This document shows, in pieces, positions 25,226-33,403 of a DNA stretch of 64,000 nt. Made by a program: the position numbers and the translations under genes. The notes under the pieces were generated by a model that saw nothing but the letters and a program-made list of their open reading frames with translations, was not told where the DNA came from and did not search any database. The stretch comes from Pseudomonas spelaei (GTDB taxonomy: Bacteria > Pseudomonadota > Gammaproteobacteria > Pseudomonadales > Pseudomonadaceae). The stretch covers positions 1-64,000 of the forward strand of contig NZ_WNNK01000020.1 of NCBI RefSeq assembly GCF_009724245.1, given 5' to 3'. The first letter of the stretch is position 1; each line of letters begins with the position of its first letter.

Positions 25226-25765
25226 ATGGCACGACTAAAAGAGATTTACTGGAAAGAAATCGCACCGAAGCTTAAGGAAGAACTTAAGCTTTCGAACGTG
25301 ATGGAAGTTCCACGCGTTACCAAAATCACCCTGAACATGGGTCTGGGCGAAGCGGTCGGTGATAAAAAAGTCATCGAGCACGCTGTTGCTGACCTGGAAA
25401 AGATCACCGGTCAAAAAGTCGTTGTGACTTACGCTCGGAAATCCATCGCTGGCTTTAAAGTCCGTGAAGGTTGGCCGATCGGCGTCAAAGTGACTCTGCG
25501 CCGTGAGCGTATGTACGAGTTCCTGGATCGTCTGCTGTCGATCTCCCTGCCTCGGGTTCGCGACTTCCGCGGCCTGAATGCCAAGTCCTTCGATGGTCGT
25601 GGTAACTACAGCATGGGCGTTAAAGAGCAGATCATCTTCCCGGAAATCGACTACGACAAGATCGATGCTCTCCGCGGTCTGGACATTACCCTGACCACCA
25701 CTGCCAAGAACGATGATGAAGGTCGCGCATTGCTGCGTGCTTTCAAATTCCCGTTCCGCAACTGA
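25226..25765 (+). CDS. rplE: 50S ribosomal protein L5
   Basis: L5 binds 5S rRNA and helps make the bridge to S13. The 179-residue product starts MARLKEIYWKEIAPKLKEEL and has the signature RESLK-like segment SISLPRVRDFRGLNAKSF. Confidence 0.98.
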   Translation: MARLKEIYWKEIAPKLKEELKLSNVMEVPRVTKITLNMGLGEAVGDKKVIEHAVADLEKITGQKVVVTYARKSIAGFKVREGWPIGVKVTLRRERMYEFLDRLLSISLPRVRDFRGLNAKSFDGRGNYSMGVKEQIIFPEIDYDKIDALRGLDITLTTTAKNDDEGRALLRAFKFPFRN

Positions 25766-25778
25766 TTGGAGTAGGAAA

Positions 25779-26084
25779 ATGGCCAAGATGAGCATGAAAA
25801 ACCGCGAGCTGAAGCGTCAGCTCACGGTTGCCAAGTACGCCAAGAAGCGTGCAGCACTGAAAGCTATCATCGTTGATCTGAACGCAAGTCCAGAAGCACG
25901 TTGGGAAGCTACAGTTGCTCTGCAGAAGCAGCCACGTGACGCAAGCGCTTCGCGCATGCGTAACCGCTGCCGCCTGACCGGTCGTCCACACGGCGTTTAC
26001 CGCAAGTTCGGCCTCGGCCGTAACAAACTGCGTGAAGCGGCAATGCGTGGTGACGTACCAGGTCTGGTTAAAGCCAGCTGGTAA
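25779..26084 (+). CDS. rpsN: 30S ribosomal protein S14
   Basis: The 101-residue product is the long, zinc-independent form: it has a single cysteine (RMRNRCRLTGRPHG) instead of the four-cysteine ribbon. The start MAKMSMKNRELKRQL is at the ATG with GTAGGA upstream; a longer frame from 25713 lies inside rplE. A terminator and a new promoter follow before rpsH. Confidence 0.98.
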   Translation: MAKMSMKNRELKRQLTVAKYAKKRAALKAIIVDLNASPEARWEATVALQKQPRDASASRMRNRCRLTGRPHGVYRKFGLGRNKLREAAMRGDVPGLVKASW

Positions 26085-26148
26085 GTACTTTCGAAGTCTC
26101 GGTGGTCAGGATCGCAAGATACTGACCGCCGGTGGCCTAGAATCTGGA

Positions 26149-26177
26149 ACAAGCCCCTTTTGGGGCTTGTTTCATTT
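26149..26177 (+). terminator. Rho-independent terminator after rpsN
   Basis: ACAAGCCCC pairs perfectly with GGGGCTTGT around TTTT, followed by TTCATTT. The T tract is interrupted, so read-through is possible. Confidence 0.7.
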
Positions 26178-26195
26178 CCGGAGTGTGTCTAAAAT
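26167..26195 (+). promoter_or_regulatory. sigma70 promoter upstream of rpsH
   Basis: TTGTTT (26167-26172), 17-base spacer, TAAAAT (26190-26195), then a GC-rich discriminator. The -35 overlaps the right arm of the terminator hairpin. It gives a leader of about 90 bases before rpsH; the leader has no obvious gene. Confidence 0.6.
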
Positions 26196-26292
26196 ACGCG
26201 GCTCGCCTGAGCCCGTGTATTTTATGCTCGGAGATTCTCGGCGACACGTAATGGCCGCAAGGCTAATTTTTTTGTATTAGGAGCGTCTAGCC

Positions 26293-26685
26293 ATGAGTAT
26301 GCAGGACCCGTTAGCGGACATGCTAACTCGTATCCGTAATGCCCAGATGGCTGAAAAGTCCGTCGTAAGCATGCCATCTTCCACGTTGAAGGTAGCTGTT
26401 GCCAAAGTCCTGAAAGACGAAGGCTACATTGCGGGTTATCAGATCAGCAGCGAAATCAAACCACTGCTGTCCATCGAGCTGAAGTACTTCGAAGGCCGTC
26501 CGGTCATCGAGGAAGTGAAGCGCGTTAGCCGTCCAGGCCTGCGTCAGTACAAGTCCGTCGATGATCTGCCAAAAGTTCGTGGCGGTCTCGGTGTGTCTAT
26601 CGTCTCCACCAACAAAGGTGTGATGACGGATCGTGCTGCGCGCGCTGCCGGTGTCGGCGGCGAAGTTCTTTGCACAGTGTTCTAA
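26293..26685 (+). CDS. rpsH: 30S ribosomal protein S8
   Basis: Central-domain 16S binding protein; in E. coli S8 represses the spc operon by binding the rplE region. The 130-residue product starts MSMQDPLADMLTRIRNAQMA and ends with the signature VSIVSTNKGVMTDRAAR and GGEVLCTVF. It opens a separately promoted unit (see 26167-26195). Confidence 0.98.
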   Translation: MSMQDPLADMLTRIRNAQMAEKSVVSMPSSTLKVAVAKVLKDEGYIAGYQISSEIKPLLSIELKYFEGRPVIEEVKRVSRPGLRQYKSVDDLPKVRGGLGVSIVSTNKGVMTDRAARAAGVGGEVLCTVF

Positions 26686-26697
26686 GGGGGGATAAGC

Positions 26698-27231
26698 ATG
26701 TCACGCGTCGCTAAGAACCCCGTTAAGCTGCCAGCCGGTGTCGAAGTCAAATTCGCAGGTGGCCAGCTTTCGGTGAAGGGTGCCAAGGGCACTCTGGAAC
26801 TGAACATCCATTCGTCCGTTGAGATCGTTGAAGAAGCTGGTGAGCTGCGTTTCGCTGCTCGCAATGGCGATCAACAAACTCGCGCAATGGCCGGTACCAC
26901 TCGTGCGTTGGTAAACAACATGGTCCAAGGCGTAAGCCAAGGCTTCGAGCGTAAGCTCCAGCTGGTCGGTGTTGGTTACAAAGCGCAAGCAAAAGGCACG
27001 GTTTTGAACCTGGCCCTTGGCTTCTCGCACCCAGTGGATTACGAACTGCCGGAAGGCATCACCGCTGAGACCCCTAGCCAAACCGATATCCTGATCAAGG
27101 GTATTGATAAGCAGCTGGTAGGTCAGGTGGCCGCTGAGATCCGCGACTTCCGTCCACCAGAGCCGTACAAAGGCAAAGGTGTGCGCTACGCGGACGAAGT
27201 CGTCCGTCGTAAAGAAGCCAAGAAGAAGTAG
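26698..27231 (+). CDS. rplF: 50S ribosomal protein L6
   Basis: L6 lies near the sarcin-ricin loop. The 177-residue product starts MSRVAKNPVKLPAGVEV and has the C-terminal signature RPPEPYKGKGVRYADEVV. Preceded by AAGGGGGG. Confidence 0.98.
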   Translation: MSRVAKNPVKLPAGVEVKFAGGQLSVKGAKGTLELNIHSSVEIVEEAGELRFAARNGDQQTRAMAGTTRALVNNMVQGVSQGFERKLQLVGVGYKAQAKGTVLNLALGFSHPVDYELPEGITAETPSQTDILIKGIDKQLVGQVAAEIRDFRPPEPYKGKGVRYADEVVRRKEAKKK

Positions 27232-27241
27232 GGCATAGCAA

Positions 27242-27592
27242 ATGACCGACAAAAAAGTTACTCGACTGCGTCGCGCTCGCAAAGCACGCCTGAAAATGCA
27301 CGAACTCGAAGTCGTGCGTCTCTGCGTGTTCCGCTCGTCGCAGCACATCTACGCCCAGGTCATCTCGGCCGACGGCAACAAAGTCCTGGCAAGCGCCTCG
27401 ACTTTGGATAAAGAACTGCGTGATGGTGCCACTGGCAACATTGACGCGGCCACTAAGGTTGGCCAGCTGGTCGCTACGCGTGCTAAGGCCGCTGGCGTCT
27501 CGCAAGTGGCTTTCGACCGCTCTGGCTTCAAGTACCACGGTCGCGTGAAAGCGCTGGCTGATGCTGCTCGTGAAGCTGGGCTGGAGTTCTAA
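27242..27592 (+). CDS. rplR: 50S ribosomal protein L18
   Basis: 5S rRNA binding protein. The 116-residue product starts MTDKKVTRLRRARKARLKM and ends with FDRSGFKYHGRVKALADAAR. Confidence 0.98.
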   Translation: MTDKKVTRLRRARKARLKMHELEVVRLCVFRSSQHIYAQVISADGNKVLASASTLDKELRDGATGNIDAATKVGQLVATRAKAAGVSQVAFDRSGFKYHGRVKALADAAREAGLEF

Positions 27593-27595
27593 GTT

Positions 27596-28096
27596 ATGTC
27601 AAATAACGACCAAAAGCGCGACGAAGGCTACATTGAGAAGCTGGTTCAAGTTAACCGCGTAGCCAAAACCGTTAAAGGCGGCCGTATCTTCACTTTCACC
27701 GCGTTGACCGTGGTAGGTGATGGTAAAGGGCGTGTTGGCTTCGGCCGTGGCAAGTCACGTGAAGTGCCTGCTGCGATCCAGAAGGCAATGGAAGCTGCTC
27801 GTCGCAACATGATCCAAGTTGATCTGAACGGCACCACTCTGCAGTACGCAATGAAGTCCGCCCATGGCGCTTCGAAGGTGTACATGCAGCCTGCTTCTGA
27901 AGGTACCGGTATCATCGCTGGCGGCGCTATGCGTGCTGTCCTCGAAGTTGCTGGCGTTCAGAACGTTCTGGCCAAGTGCTACGGCTCGACTAACCCGGTA
28001 AACGTGGTTCACGCCACTTTTAAAGGTTTGAAGGCTATGCAGTCTCCTGAATCCATTGCCGCCAAGCGTGGCAAAAGCGTCAAGGAGATCTTCTGA
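27596..28096 (+). CDS. rpsE: 30S ribosomal protein S5
   Basis: S5 is at the mRNA entry site and affects fidelity; changes in its loop give spectinomycin resistance. The 166-residue product has the dsRBD-like start KLVQVNRVAKTVKGGRIF, including the sensitive-type loop, and the signature GDGKGRVGFGRGKSREVP. It begins three bases after rplR. Confidence 0.98.
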   Translation: MSNNDQKRDEGYIEKLVQVNRVAKTVKGGRIFTFTALTVVGDGKGRVGFGRGKSREVPAAIQKAMEAARRNMIQVDLNGTTLQYAMKSAHGASKVYMQPASEGTGIIAGGAMRAVLEVAGVQNVLAKCYGSTNPVNVVHATFKGLKAMQSPESIAAKRGKSVKEIF

Positions 28097-28098
28097 TC

Positions 28099-28275
28099 AT
28101 GGCTACCGTTAAAGTAACGCTGATCAAAAGCATGACCGGCCGCATCCCTAACCACAAATTGTGCGTTAAGGGTCTGGGTCTGCGTCGCATCGGTCACACT
28201 GTAGAAGTACTTGATACTCCCGAGAATCGCGGGATGATCAACAAGGCTTACTACATGCTGCGTGTCGAGGGTTAA
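28099..28275 (+). CDS. rpmD: 50S ribosomal protein L30
   Basis: A 58-residue protein, too short for many gene callers, read from ATG 28099: MATVKVTLIKSMTGRIPNHK and ending YMLRVEG. It is two bases after the rpsE stop and three before rplO, the conserved order rpsE-rpmD-rplO. Confidence 0.97.
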   Translation: MATVKVTLIKSMTGRIPNHKLCVKGLGLRRIGHTVEVLDTPENRGMINKAYYMLRVEG

Positions 28276-28278
28276 TCG

Positions 28279-28716
28279 ATGAAACTCAATGATCTGAGTC
28301 CAGCGCCGGGTTCCCGTCGCGAAAAGCATCGTCCGGGCCGTGGTATCGGTAGTGGTTTGGGCAAGACTGGTGGCCGTGGTCACAAAGGTCAGTCCTCCCG
28401 CTCCGGTGGCACCATTGCTCCAGGCTTTGAAGGCGGTCAACAGCCGCTGCACCGTCGCCTGCCGAAGTTCGGTTTCGTTTCCCTGAAGGCCATGGACCGC
28501 GCAGAAGTGCGTCTGTCCGAGCTGGCTAAAGTGGAAGGCGACATCGTTACCGTGCAGACCCTGAAAGATGCCAACGTGATCAACGTCAACGTACAGCGTG
28601 TGAAAATCATGCTGTCCGGTGAAGTGACTCGCGCTGTCACTATCGGCAAGGGAATCGGCGCCACCAAAGGTGCGCGTTCGGCTATCGAAGCAGCTGGCGG
28701 CAAGTTCGAGGAATAA
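28279..28716 (+). CDS. rplO: 50S ribosomal protein L15
   Basis: Late-assembly protein of the large subunit. The 145-residue product starts MKLNDLSPAPGSRREKHRPG and carries the glycine-rich GRGIGSGLGKTGGRGHKGQ. Its stop directly abuts the secY start codon. Confidence 0.98.
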   Translation: MKLNDLSPAPGSRREKHRPGRGIGSGLGKTGGRGHKGQSSRSGGTIAPGFEGGQQPLHRRLPKFGFVSLKAMDRAEVRLSELAKVEGDIVTVQTLKDANVINVNVQRVKIMLSGEVTRAVTIGKGIGATKGARSAIEAAGGKFEE

Positions 28717-30045
28717 ATGGCTAAGCAAGGTGCTCTCTCAGCGCTCGGCAAAGGCGGTATGTCTGAACTTTGGGCTCGTCTGCGTTTTCTGTTCCTGGCG
28801 ATTATCGTCTACCGAATAGGCGCACACATCCCGGTTCCAGGTATCAACCCGGACCGACTCGCAGACCTGTTTCGACAGAATGAGGGGACCATTCTTAGCT
28901 TGTTCAACATGTTTTCCGGCGGCGCGCTGGAACGGATGAGCATTTTTGCACTGGGGATCATGCCGTACATTTCGGCATCGATCATCATGCAACTGATGAC
29001 CGCCGTCAGCCCGCAGCTGGAGCAGTTGAAGAAGGAAGGTGAAGCTGGCCGTCGTAAGATAAGCCAGTACACCCGCTACGGCACTGTCATCCTCGCCCTG
29101 GTCCAAGCTATCGGCATGTCCGTTGGTCTGGCAGGGCAGGGTGTTGCGTTCACTGGTGACTTTGGCTTCCATTTCGTCGCGGTATCCACGTTTGTGGCTG
29201 GTGCGATGTTCATGATGTGGCTGGGTGAGCAGATTACTGAGCGTGGTGTTGGTAACGGTATCTCGATGTTGATTTTCGCAGGTATCGTCGCCGGTCTTCC
29301 GAGAGCGATTGGGCAGTCTTTCGAGTCTGCGCGTCAGGGTGATATCAATATCTTCGCCCTGGTTGCCATCGGTTTGCTGGCAGTAGCGATTATCGGTTTT
29401 GTGGTGTTCATTGAGCGTGGTCAGCGTCGCATTGCTGTTCACTACGCCAAGCGTCAGCAGGGCCGTAAGGTTTTTGCTGCGCAGACCAGCCACTTGCCGC
29501 TGAAAGTGAATATGGCCGGGGTTATTCCTGCTATCTTCGCGAGCAGCATTTTGCTGTTTCCGGCTTCGTTGGGTGCCTGGTTTGGTCAGTCTGAAGGTAT
29601 GGGCTGGTTGCAGGACATCTCGCAGTCGATCGCTCCTGGTCAGCCGTTGAATATTCTGCTGTTTAGTGCAGGGATTATTTTCTTCTGCTTCTTCTATACG
29701 GCGTTGATGTTCAATCCGAAAGACGTAGCGGAAAACCTGAAGAAGTCCGGTGCCTTTATTCCGGGCATCCGTCCAGGTGAGCAGTCTGCGCGCTACATTG
29801 ATGGCGTTCTGACTCGCTTGACCATGTTCGGTGCTCTATATATGACGGCCGTGTGCTTGCTGCCCCAGTTCCTGGTGGTTGCAGCAAACGTTCCGTTCTA
29901 CCTTGGCGGGACCTCGTTGCTGATCGTGGTCGTGGTTGTGATGGACTTCATGTCCCAAGTACAATCGCACCTCGTTTCGCACCAGTACGAATCCCTGATG
30001 AAGAAAGCCAACCTGAAGGGTTACGGCAGCGGCATGTTGCGCTGA
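28717..30045 (+). CDS. secY: Preprotein translocase subunit SecY
   Basis: Channel subunit of SecYEG in the inner membrane. The 442-residue product has the expected ten membrane helices, the conserved first loop with ARLRFLFLAIIVYRIGAHIP, and the C5 loop region (VFIERGQRRIAVHYAKRQ) that contacts SecA and the ribosome. It starts directly after the rplO stop. Confidence 0.98.
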   Translation: MAKQGALSALGKGGMSELWARLRFLFLAIIVYRIGAHIPVPGINPDRLADLFRQNEGTILSLFNMFSGGALERMSIFALGIMPYISASIIMQLMTAVSPQLEQLKKEGEAGRRKISQYTRYGTVILALVQAIGMSVGLAGQGVAFTGDFGFHFVAVSTFVAGAMFMMWLGEQITERGVGNGISMLIFAGIVAGLPRAIGQSFESARQGDINIFALVAIGLLAVAIIGFVVFIERGQRRIAVHYAKRQQGRKVFAAQTSHLPLKVNMAGVIPAIFASSILLFPASLGAWFGQSEGMGWLQDISQSIAPGQPLNILLFSAGIIFFCFFYTALMFNPKDVAENLKKSGAFIPGIRPGEQSARYIDGVLTRLTMFGALYMTAVCLLPQFLVVAANVPFYLGGTSLLIVVVVVMDFMSQVQSHLVSHQYESLMKKANLKGYGSGMLR

Positions 30046-30072
30046 GTACCCATAAGGTTCGAGGAGTTGGTG

Positions 30073-30189
30073 ATGAAAGTTCGTGCATCGGTGAAAAAGC
30101 TGTGCCGTAACTGCAAGATTATTCGCCGCGAAGGTGTTGTTCGAGTAATTTGCAGCGCGGAACCGCGTCACAAACAGCGCCAAGGCTGA
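30073..30189 (+). CDS. rpmJ: 50S ribosomal protein L36
   Basis: A 38-residue protein from [14 protein letters not shown] to PRHKQRQG. It is the zinc-binding form: Cys11, Cys14, Cys27 and His33 are all present. Pseudomonads often also have a zinc-free paralog elsewhere under Zur control. Preceded by GAGGAG; followed by a terminator. Confidence 0.97.
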
Positions 30190-30206
30190 GTGTGATCCGC
30201 TTGAAG

Positions 30207-30240
30207 CCCGGCAGCTAGTGCGCTGCCGGGTTGATTATTT
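30207..30240 (+). terminator. Rho-independent terminator after rpmJ
   Basis: CCCGGCAGC pairs perfectly with GCTGCCGGG around TAGTGC, followed by TTGATTATTT. It ends the spc unit; its tail is also the -35 of the next promoter. Confidence 0.75.
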
Positions 30241-30259
30241 GTTATTACAGCGATATTAT
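30231..30259 (+). promoter_or_regulatory. sigma70 promoter of the alpha operon
   Basis: TTGATT (30231-30236), 17-base spacer, TATTAT (30254-30259), then CTCGCGCCC. The -35 begins on the base after the terminator stem. Leader of about 50 bases to rpsM. Confidence 0.8.
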
Positions 30260-30318
30260 CTCGCGCCCTATTTCTTGGCTTCCGGGGCGTAGGTAGCTGT
30301 CAATTGGAGTCCCACTGA

Positions 30319-30675
30319 ATGGCCCGTATTGCAGGCGTTAACATTCCAGATAACAAGCACACTGTTATCTCGCTGACCTACATCTATGGTGTTGGTCGCA
30401 CTACTGCGCAGAAGATTTGTGCAGTCACTGGGGTCAACCCAGCCGCAAAGATCAAAGATCTGAGCGACGAGCAGATTGAGCTGTTGCGTGGCGAAGTGGC
30501 GAAGTTCACCACTGAAGGTGACCTGCGTCGCGAAATCAACATGAAAATCAAGCGTTTGATGGACCTCGGTTGCTACCGTGGTCTGCGTCATCGTCGTGGT
30601 CTTCCAGTGCGCGGTCAGCGTACCAAGACTAACGCGCGTACCCGTAAAGGTCCGCGTAAGCCGATCCGCAAGTAA
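30319..30675 (+). CDS. rpsM: 30S ribosomal protein S13
   Basis: S13 is at the top of the 30S head. The 118-residue product starts MARIAGVNIPDNKHTVISL and has the C-terminal GLRHRRGLPVRGQRTKTNAR. First gene of the alpha operon. Confidence 0.98.
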   Translation: MARIAGVNIPDNKHTVISLTYIYGVGRTTAQKICAVTGVNPAAKIKDLSDEQIELLRGEVAKFTTEGDLRREINMKIKRLMDLGCYRGLRHRRGLPVRGQRTKTNARTRKGPRKPIRK

Positions 30676-30705
30676 TCGCCCACGCGAATCGACAGGAAAT
30701 TAATC

Positions 30706-31095
30706 ATGGCAAAACCTGCTGCTCGTCCTCGTAAAAAAGTTAAAAAGACAGTGGTTGATGGCATCGCCCACATCCATGCATCTTTTAACAACACAATCGT
30801 GACCATCACCGACCGTCAAGGTAACGCGCTTTCTTGGGCTACCTCCGGTGGTTCGGGTTTCCGCGGTTCCCGCAAGTCCACCCCGTTTGCTGCTCAAGTA
30901 GCTGCTGAACGTGCTGGTCAAGCTGCGCTGGAATATGGCCTGAAAAACCTCGACGTTAACGTCAAGGGTCCAGGTCCAGGTCGTGAGTCTGCTGTTCGTG
31001 CTTTGAACGGCTGTGGCTATAAGATCGCCAGCATCACCGACGTGACGCCAATCCCGCACAACGGGTGCCGTCCGCCGAAGAAGCGCCGCGTGTAA
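30706..31095 (+). CDS. rpsK: 30S ribosomal protein S11
   Basis: Platform protein near the E site. The 129-residue product starts MAKPAARPRKKVKKTVVDG and has the signature PHNGCRPPKKRRV at the end. Confidence 0.98.
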   Translation: MAKPAARPRKKVKKTVVDGIAHIHASFNNTIVTITDRQGNALSWATSGGSGFRGSRKSTPFAAQVAAERAGQAALEYGLKNLDVNVKGPGPGRESAVRALNGCGYKIASITDVTPIPHNGCRPPKKRRV

Positions 31096-31113
31096 TCCAG
31101 GAGATTGTAAAGA

Positions 31114-31734
31114 ATGGCTCGTTACATTGGTCCAAAATGCAAACTCGCTCGTCGCGAAGGCACCGATCTCTTTCTGAAGAGCGGCGTGCGCGCGATCGAA
31201 TCGAAGTGCAACATCGAAGCAGCACCTGGTATCCACGGCCAACGCCGCGGTCGCCAGTCCGATTACGGCACCCAACTGCGTGAAAAGCAGAAGGTCCGTC
31301 GTATCTACGGCGTTCTCGAGCGTCAATTCAGCGGCTACTACAAAGAAGCTGCTGGCAAGAAAGGTGCAACCGGTGAAAACCTGCTGCAACTGCTCGAATG
31401 CCGTCTGGACAACGTTGTATACCGTATGGGCTTTGGTTCGACTCGTGCCGAATCCCGTCAGCTGGTATCGCACAAATCCGTCAGCGTAAACGGCCAAACC
31501 GTTAACGTCCCGTCTTACCAGGTTCGTGCTGGTGACGTGGTCGCGATTCGCGAGAAAGCAAAAAACCAACTTCGCATTGTCCAAGCTCTCGATCTGTGTG
31601 CCCAACGTGGCCGCGTAGAATGGGTAGAAGTAGACACTGAGAAGAAGTCGGGCGTTTTCAAGAACGTTCCTGCTCGCAGTGATCTGTCCGCCGACATCAA
31701 CGAAAGCCTGATTGTCGAGCTCTACTCCAAGTAA
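31114..31734 (+). CDS. rpsD: 30S ribosomal protein S4
   Basis: Assembly initiator of the 30S subunit and, in E. coli, repressor of the alpha operon. The 206-residue product has only two cysteines at the N-terminus (Cys9, Cys31), so it is the zinc-free form; the S4 RNA-binding domain (RLDNVVYRMGFGSTRAESRQ and after) is complete. Confidence 0.98.
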   Translation: MARYIGPKCKLARREGTDLFLKSGVRAIESKCNIEAAPGIHGQRRGRQSDYGTQLREKQKVRRIYGVLERQFSGYYKEAAGKKGATGENLLQLLECRLDNVVYRMGFGSTRAESRQLVSHKSVSVNGQTVNVPSYQVRAGDVVAIREKAKNQLRIVQALDLCAQRGRVEWVEVDTEKKSGVFKNVPARSDLSADINESLIVELYSK

Positions 31735-31756
31735 GGGCTAGAAAATAGGTGCATCC

Positions 31757-32758
31757 ATGCAGATTTCGGTAAATGAGTTCCTGACACCCCGCCACATTGA
31801 TGTGCAGGTTGTCAGTCCAACCCGCGCCAAGATCACACTCGAGCCTCTCGAGCGTGGTTTTGGCCACACCCTGGGCAACGCGCTGCGCCGCATCCTGTTG
31901 TCCTCAATGCCCGGCTGTGCAGTAGTCGAGGCCGAGATTGACGGTGTGCTCCACGAGTACAGCGCCATCGAAGGTGTACAGGAAGACGTAATTGAAATCC
32001 TGTTGAACCTTAAAGGTCTGGCTATCAAGCTGCACGGCCGTGACGAAGTTACGCTGACCTTGTCGAAGAAGGGTTCGGGGGTGGTTACCGCTGCCGATAT
32101 TCAGCTGGATCATGATGTCGAGATCGTTAACCCCGATCACGTAATCGCTAACCTGGCGTCTAACGGCGCCCTGAACATGAAGCTCACCGTAGCTCGTGGT
32201 CGTGGTTATGAACCGGCCGACTCGCGTCAGAGCGATGAAGACGAAAGCCGCAGCATTGGTCGCTTGCAGCTTGACTCTTCGTTCAGCCCGGTTCGCCGTA
32301 TCGCATACGTGGTGGAAAACGCCCGTGTCGAGCAGCGTACTAACCTGGACAAGCTGGTTATTGATCTGGAAACCAACGGTACTCTGGATCCTGAAGAGGC
32401 TATTCGCCGCGCTGCAACCATTCTGCAACAGCAGTTGGCTGCGTTCGTCGACCTCAAAGGTGACAGCGAACCAGTGGTAATCGAGCAGGAAGACGAGATC
32501 GATCCGATCCTGCTTCGCCCGGTTGACGATCTGGAACTGACTGTACGTTCGGCTAACTGCCTTAAGGCGGAAAACATTTACTACATCGGTGACCTGATTC
32601 AGCGTACCGAAGTAGAACTGTTGAAGACTCCGAACCTGGGCAAGAAATCCTTGACTGAAATCAAGGACGTTCTGGCCTCCCGCGGTCTGTCCCTCGGCAT
32701 GCGCCTCGACAACTGGCCGCCTGCAAGTCTTAAGAAGGACGACAAGGCGACTGCCTGA
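31757..32758 (+). CDS. rpoA: DNA-directed RNA polymerase subunit alpha
   Basis: Alpha dimerises to nucleate polymerase assembly (N-terminal domain) and contacts UP elements and activators (C-terminal domain). The 333-residue product has the NTD motif GFGHTLGNALRRILLSSMPG and the CTD with NLGKKSLTEIKDVLASRGLS. Codon use is as in neighbouring ribosomal genes. Confidence 0.99.
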   Translation: MQISVNEFLTPRHIDVQVVSPTRAKITLEPLERGFGHTLGNALRRILLSSMPGCAVVEAEIDGVLHEYSAIEGVQEDVIEILLNLKGLAIKLHGRDEVTLTLSKKGSGVVTAADIQLDHDVEIVNPDHVIANLASNGALNMKLTVARGRGYEPADSRQSDEDESRSIGRLQLDSSFSPVRRIAYVVENARVEQRTNLDKLVIDLETNGTLDPEEAIRRAATILQQQLAAFVDLKGDSEPVVIEQEDEIDPILLRPVDDLELTVRSANCLKAENIYYIGDLIQRTEVELLKTPNLGKKSLTEIKDVLASRGLSLGMRLDNWPPASLKKDDKATA

Positions 32759-32799
32759 TCGTCGTAATCACCGAACGTGAGTTTGGTAAGGAATGAACC

Positions 32800-33186
32800 A
32801 TGCGTCATCGTAAAAGTGGTCGTCACCTGAGCCGTACCAGCTCGCACCGCAAGGCCATGTTTCAAAACATGGCGGTGTCGCTGTTCGAGCACGAGCTGAT
32901 CAAAACTACACTGCCGAAAGCTAAAGAACTGCGTCGCGTTGCTGAGCCGCTGATCACTTTGGCCAAGACAGACAGCCTGGCTAACCGCCGTCTGGCTTTC
33001 GACCGTACTCGTTCGAAAGCTATCGTTGGTAAGCTCTTCAACGACCTGGGCAAGCGTTACGCTACCCGTGAGGGTGGCTACCTGCGCATCCTCAAGTGCG
33101 GTTTCCGCGCTGGCGACAACGCGCCTATGGCGTACGTCGAGTTGGTTGATCGTGCTACTGCTGGCGAAGCTGTATCCGCCGAGTAA
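32800..33186 (+). CDS. rplQ: 50S ribosomal protein L17
   Basis: Tunnel-exit protein. The 128-residue product starts [20 protein letters not shown]. Last gene of the ribosomal superoperon; a terminator follows 20 bases later. Confidence 0.98.
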
Positions 33187-33206
33187 GACGTCAGTCTGAA
33201 ACGAAG

Positions 33207-33231
33207 AACCGGGCCTAGTGCCCGGTTTTTT
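33207..33231 (+). terminator. Rho-independent terminator after rplQ
   Basis: AACCGGGC pairs with GCCCGGTT around CTAGT and runs into a T tract (33226-33231). Ends the alpha operon. Confidence 0.9.
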
Positions 33232-33285
33232 GTGCGCGCTCGATAAGTAAAACTCCAGGCTTTAGCTATCCGCCCGAGGAGTTCG

Positions 33286-33300
33286 TTAGATAATATCTAT
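33286..33300. promoter_or_regulatory. candidate OxyR-type half-site upstream of katA
   Basis: TTAG-N7-CTAT close to the OxyR half-site ATAG-N7-CTAT, with an inner perfect inverted repeat TAGATA-A-TATCTA. It lies about 105 bases before the katA ATG. Catalase genes are classic OxyR targets in Pseudomonas. I see no second half-site at the right spacing, so this is a weak call. Confidence 0.3.
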
Positions 33301-33403
33301 CGAAGTTCACAATTTAATGAATTTGATGGTGTCATCTTCCTGGTCAATACTCCCTCTCAGCCGATTAGCCGGCAGTTCCAAGACTGACTGAGGAAGATTG
33401 AGC

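Noticed and set aside
26032..26280. Open frame of 82 codons running from the end of rpsN into the rpsN-rpsH gap
   Set aside because: It is out of frame with rpsN and crosses the terminator and the promoter; its sequence has no protein-like pattern.
26085..26292. S8 repressor-binding site in the rpsN-rpsH gap
   Set aside because: In E. coli the S8 site is upstream of rplE, not here, and I could not find the conserved helix with the internal loop.
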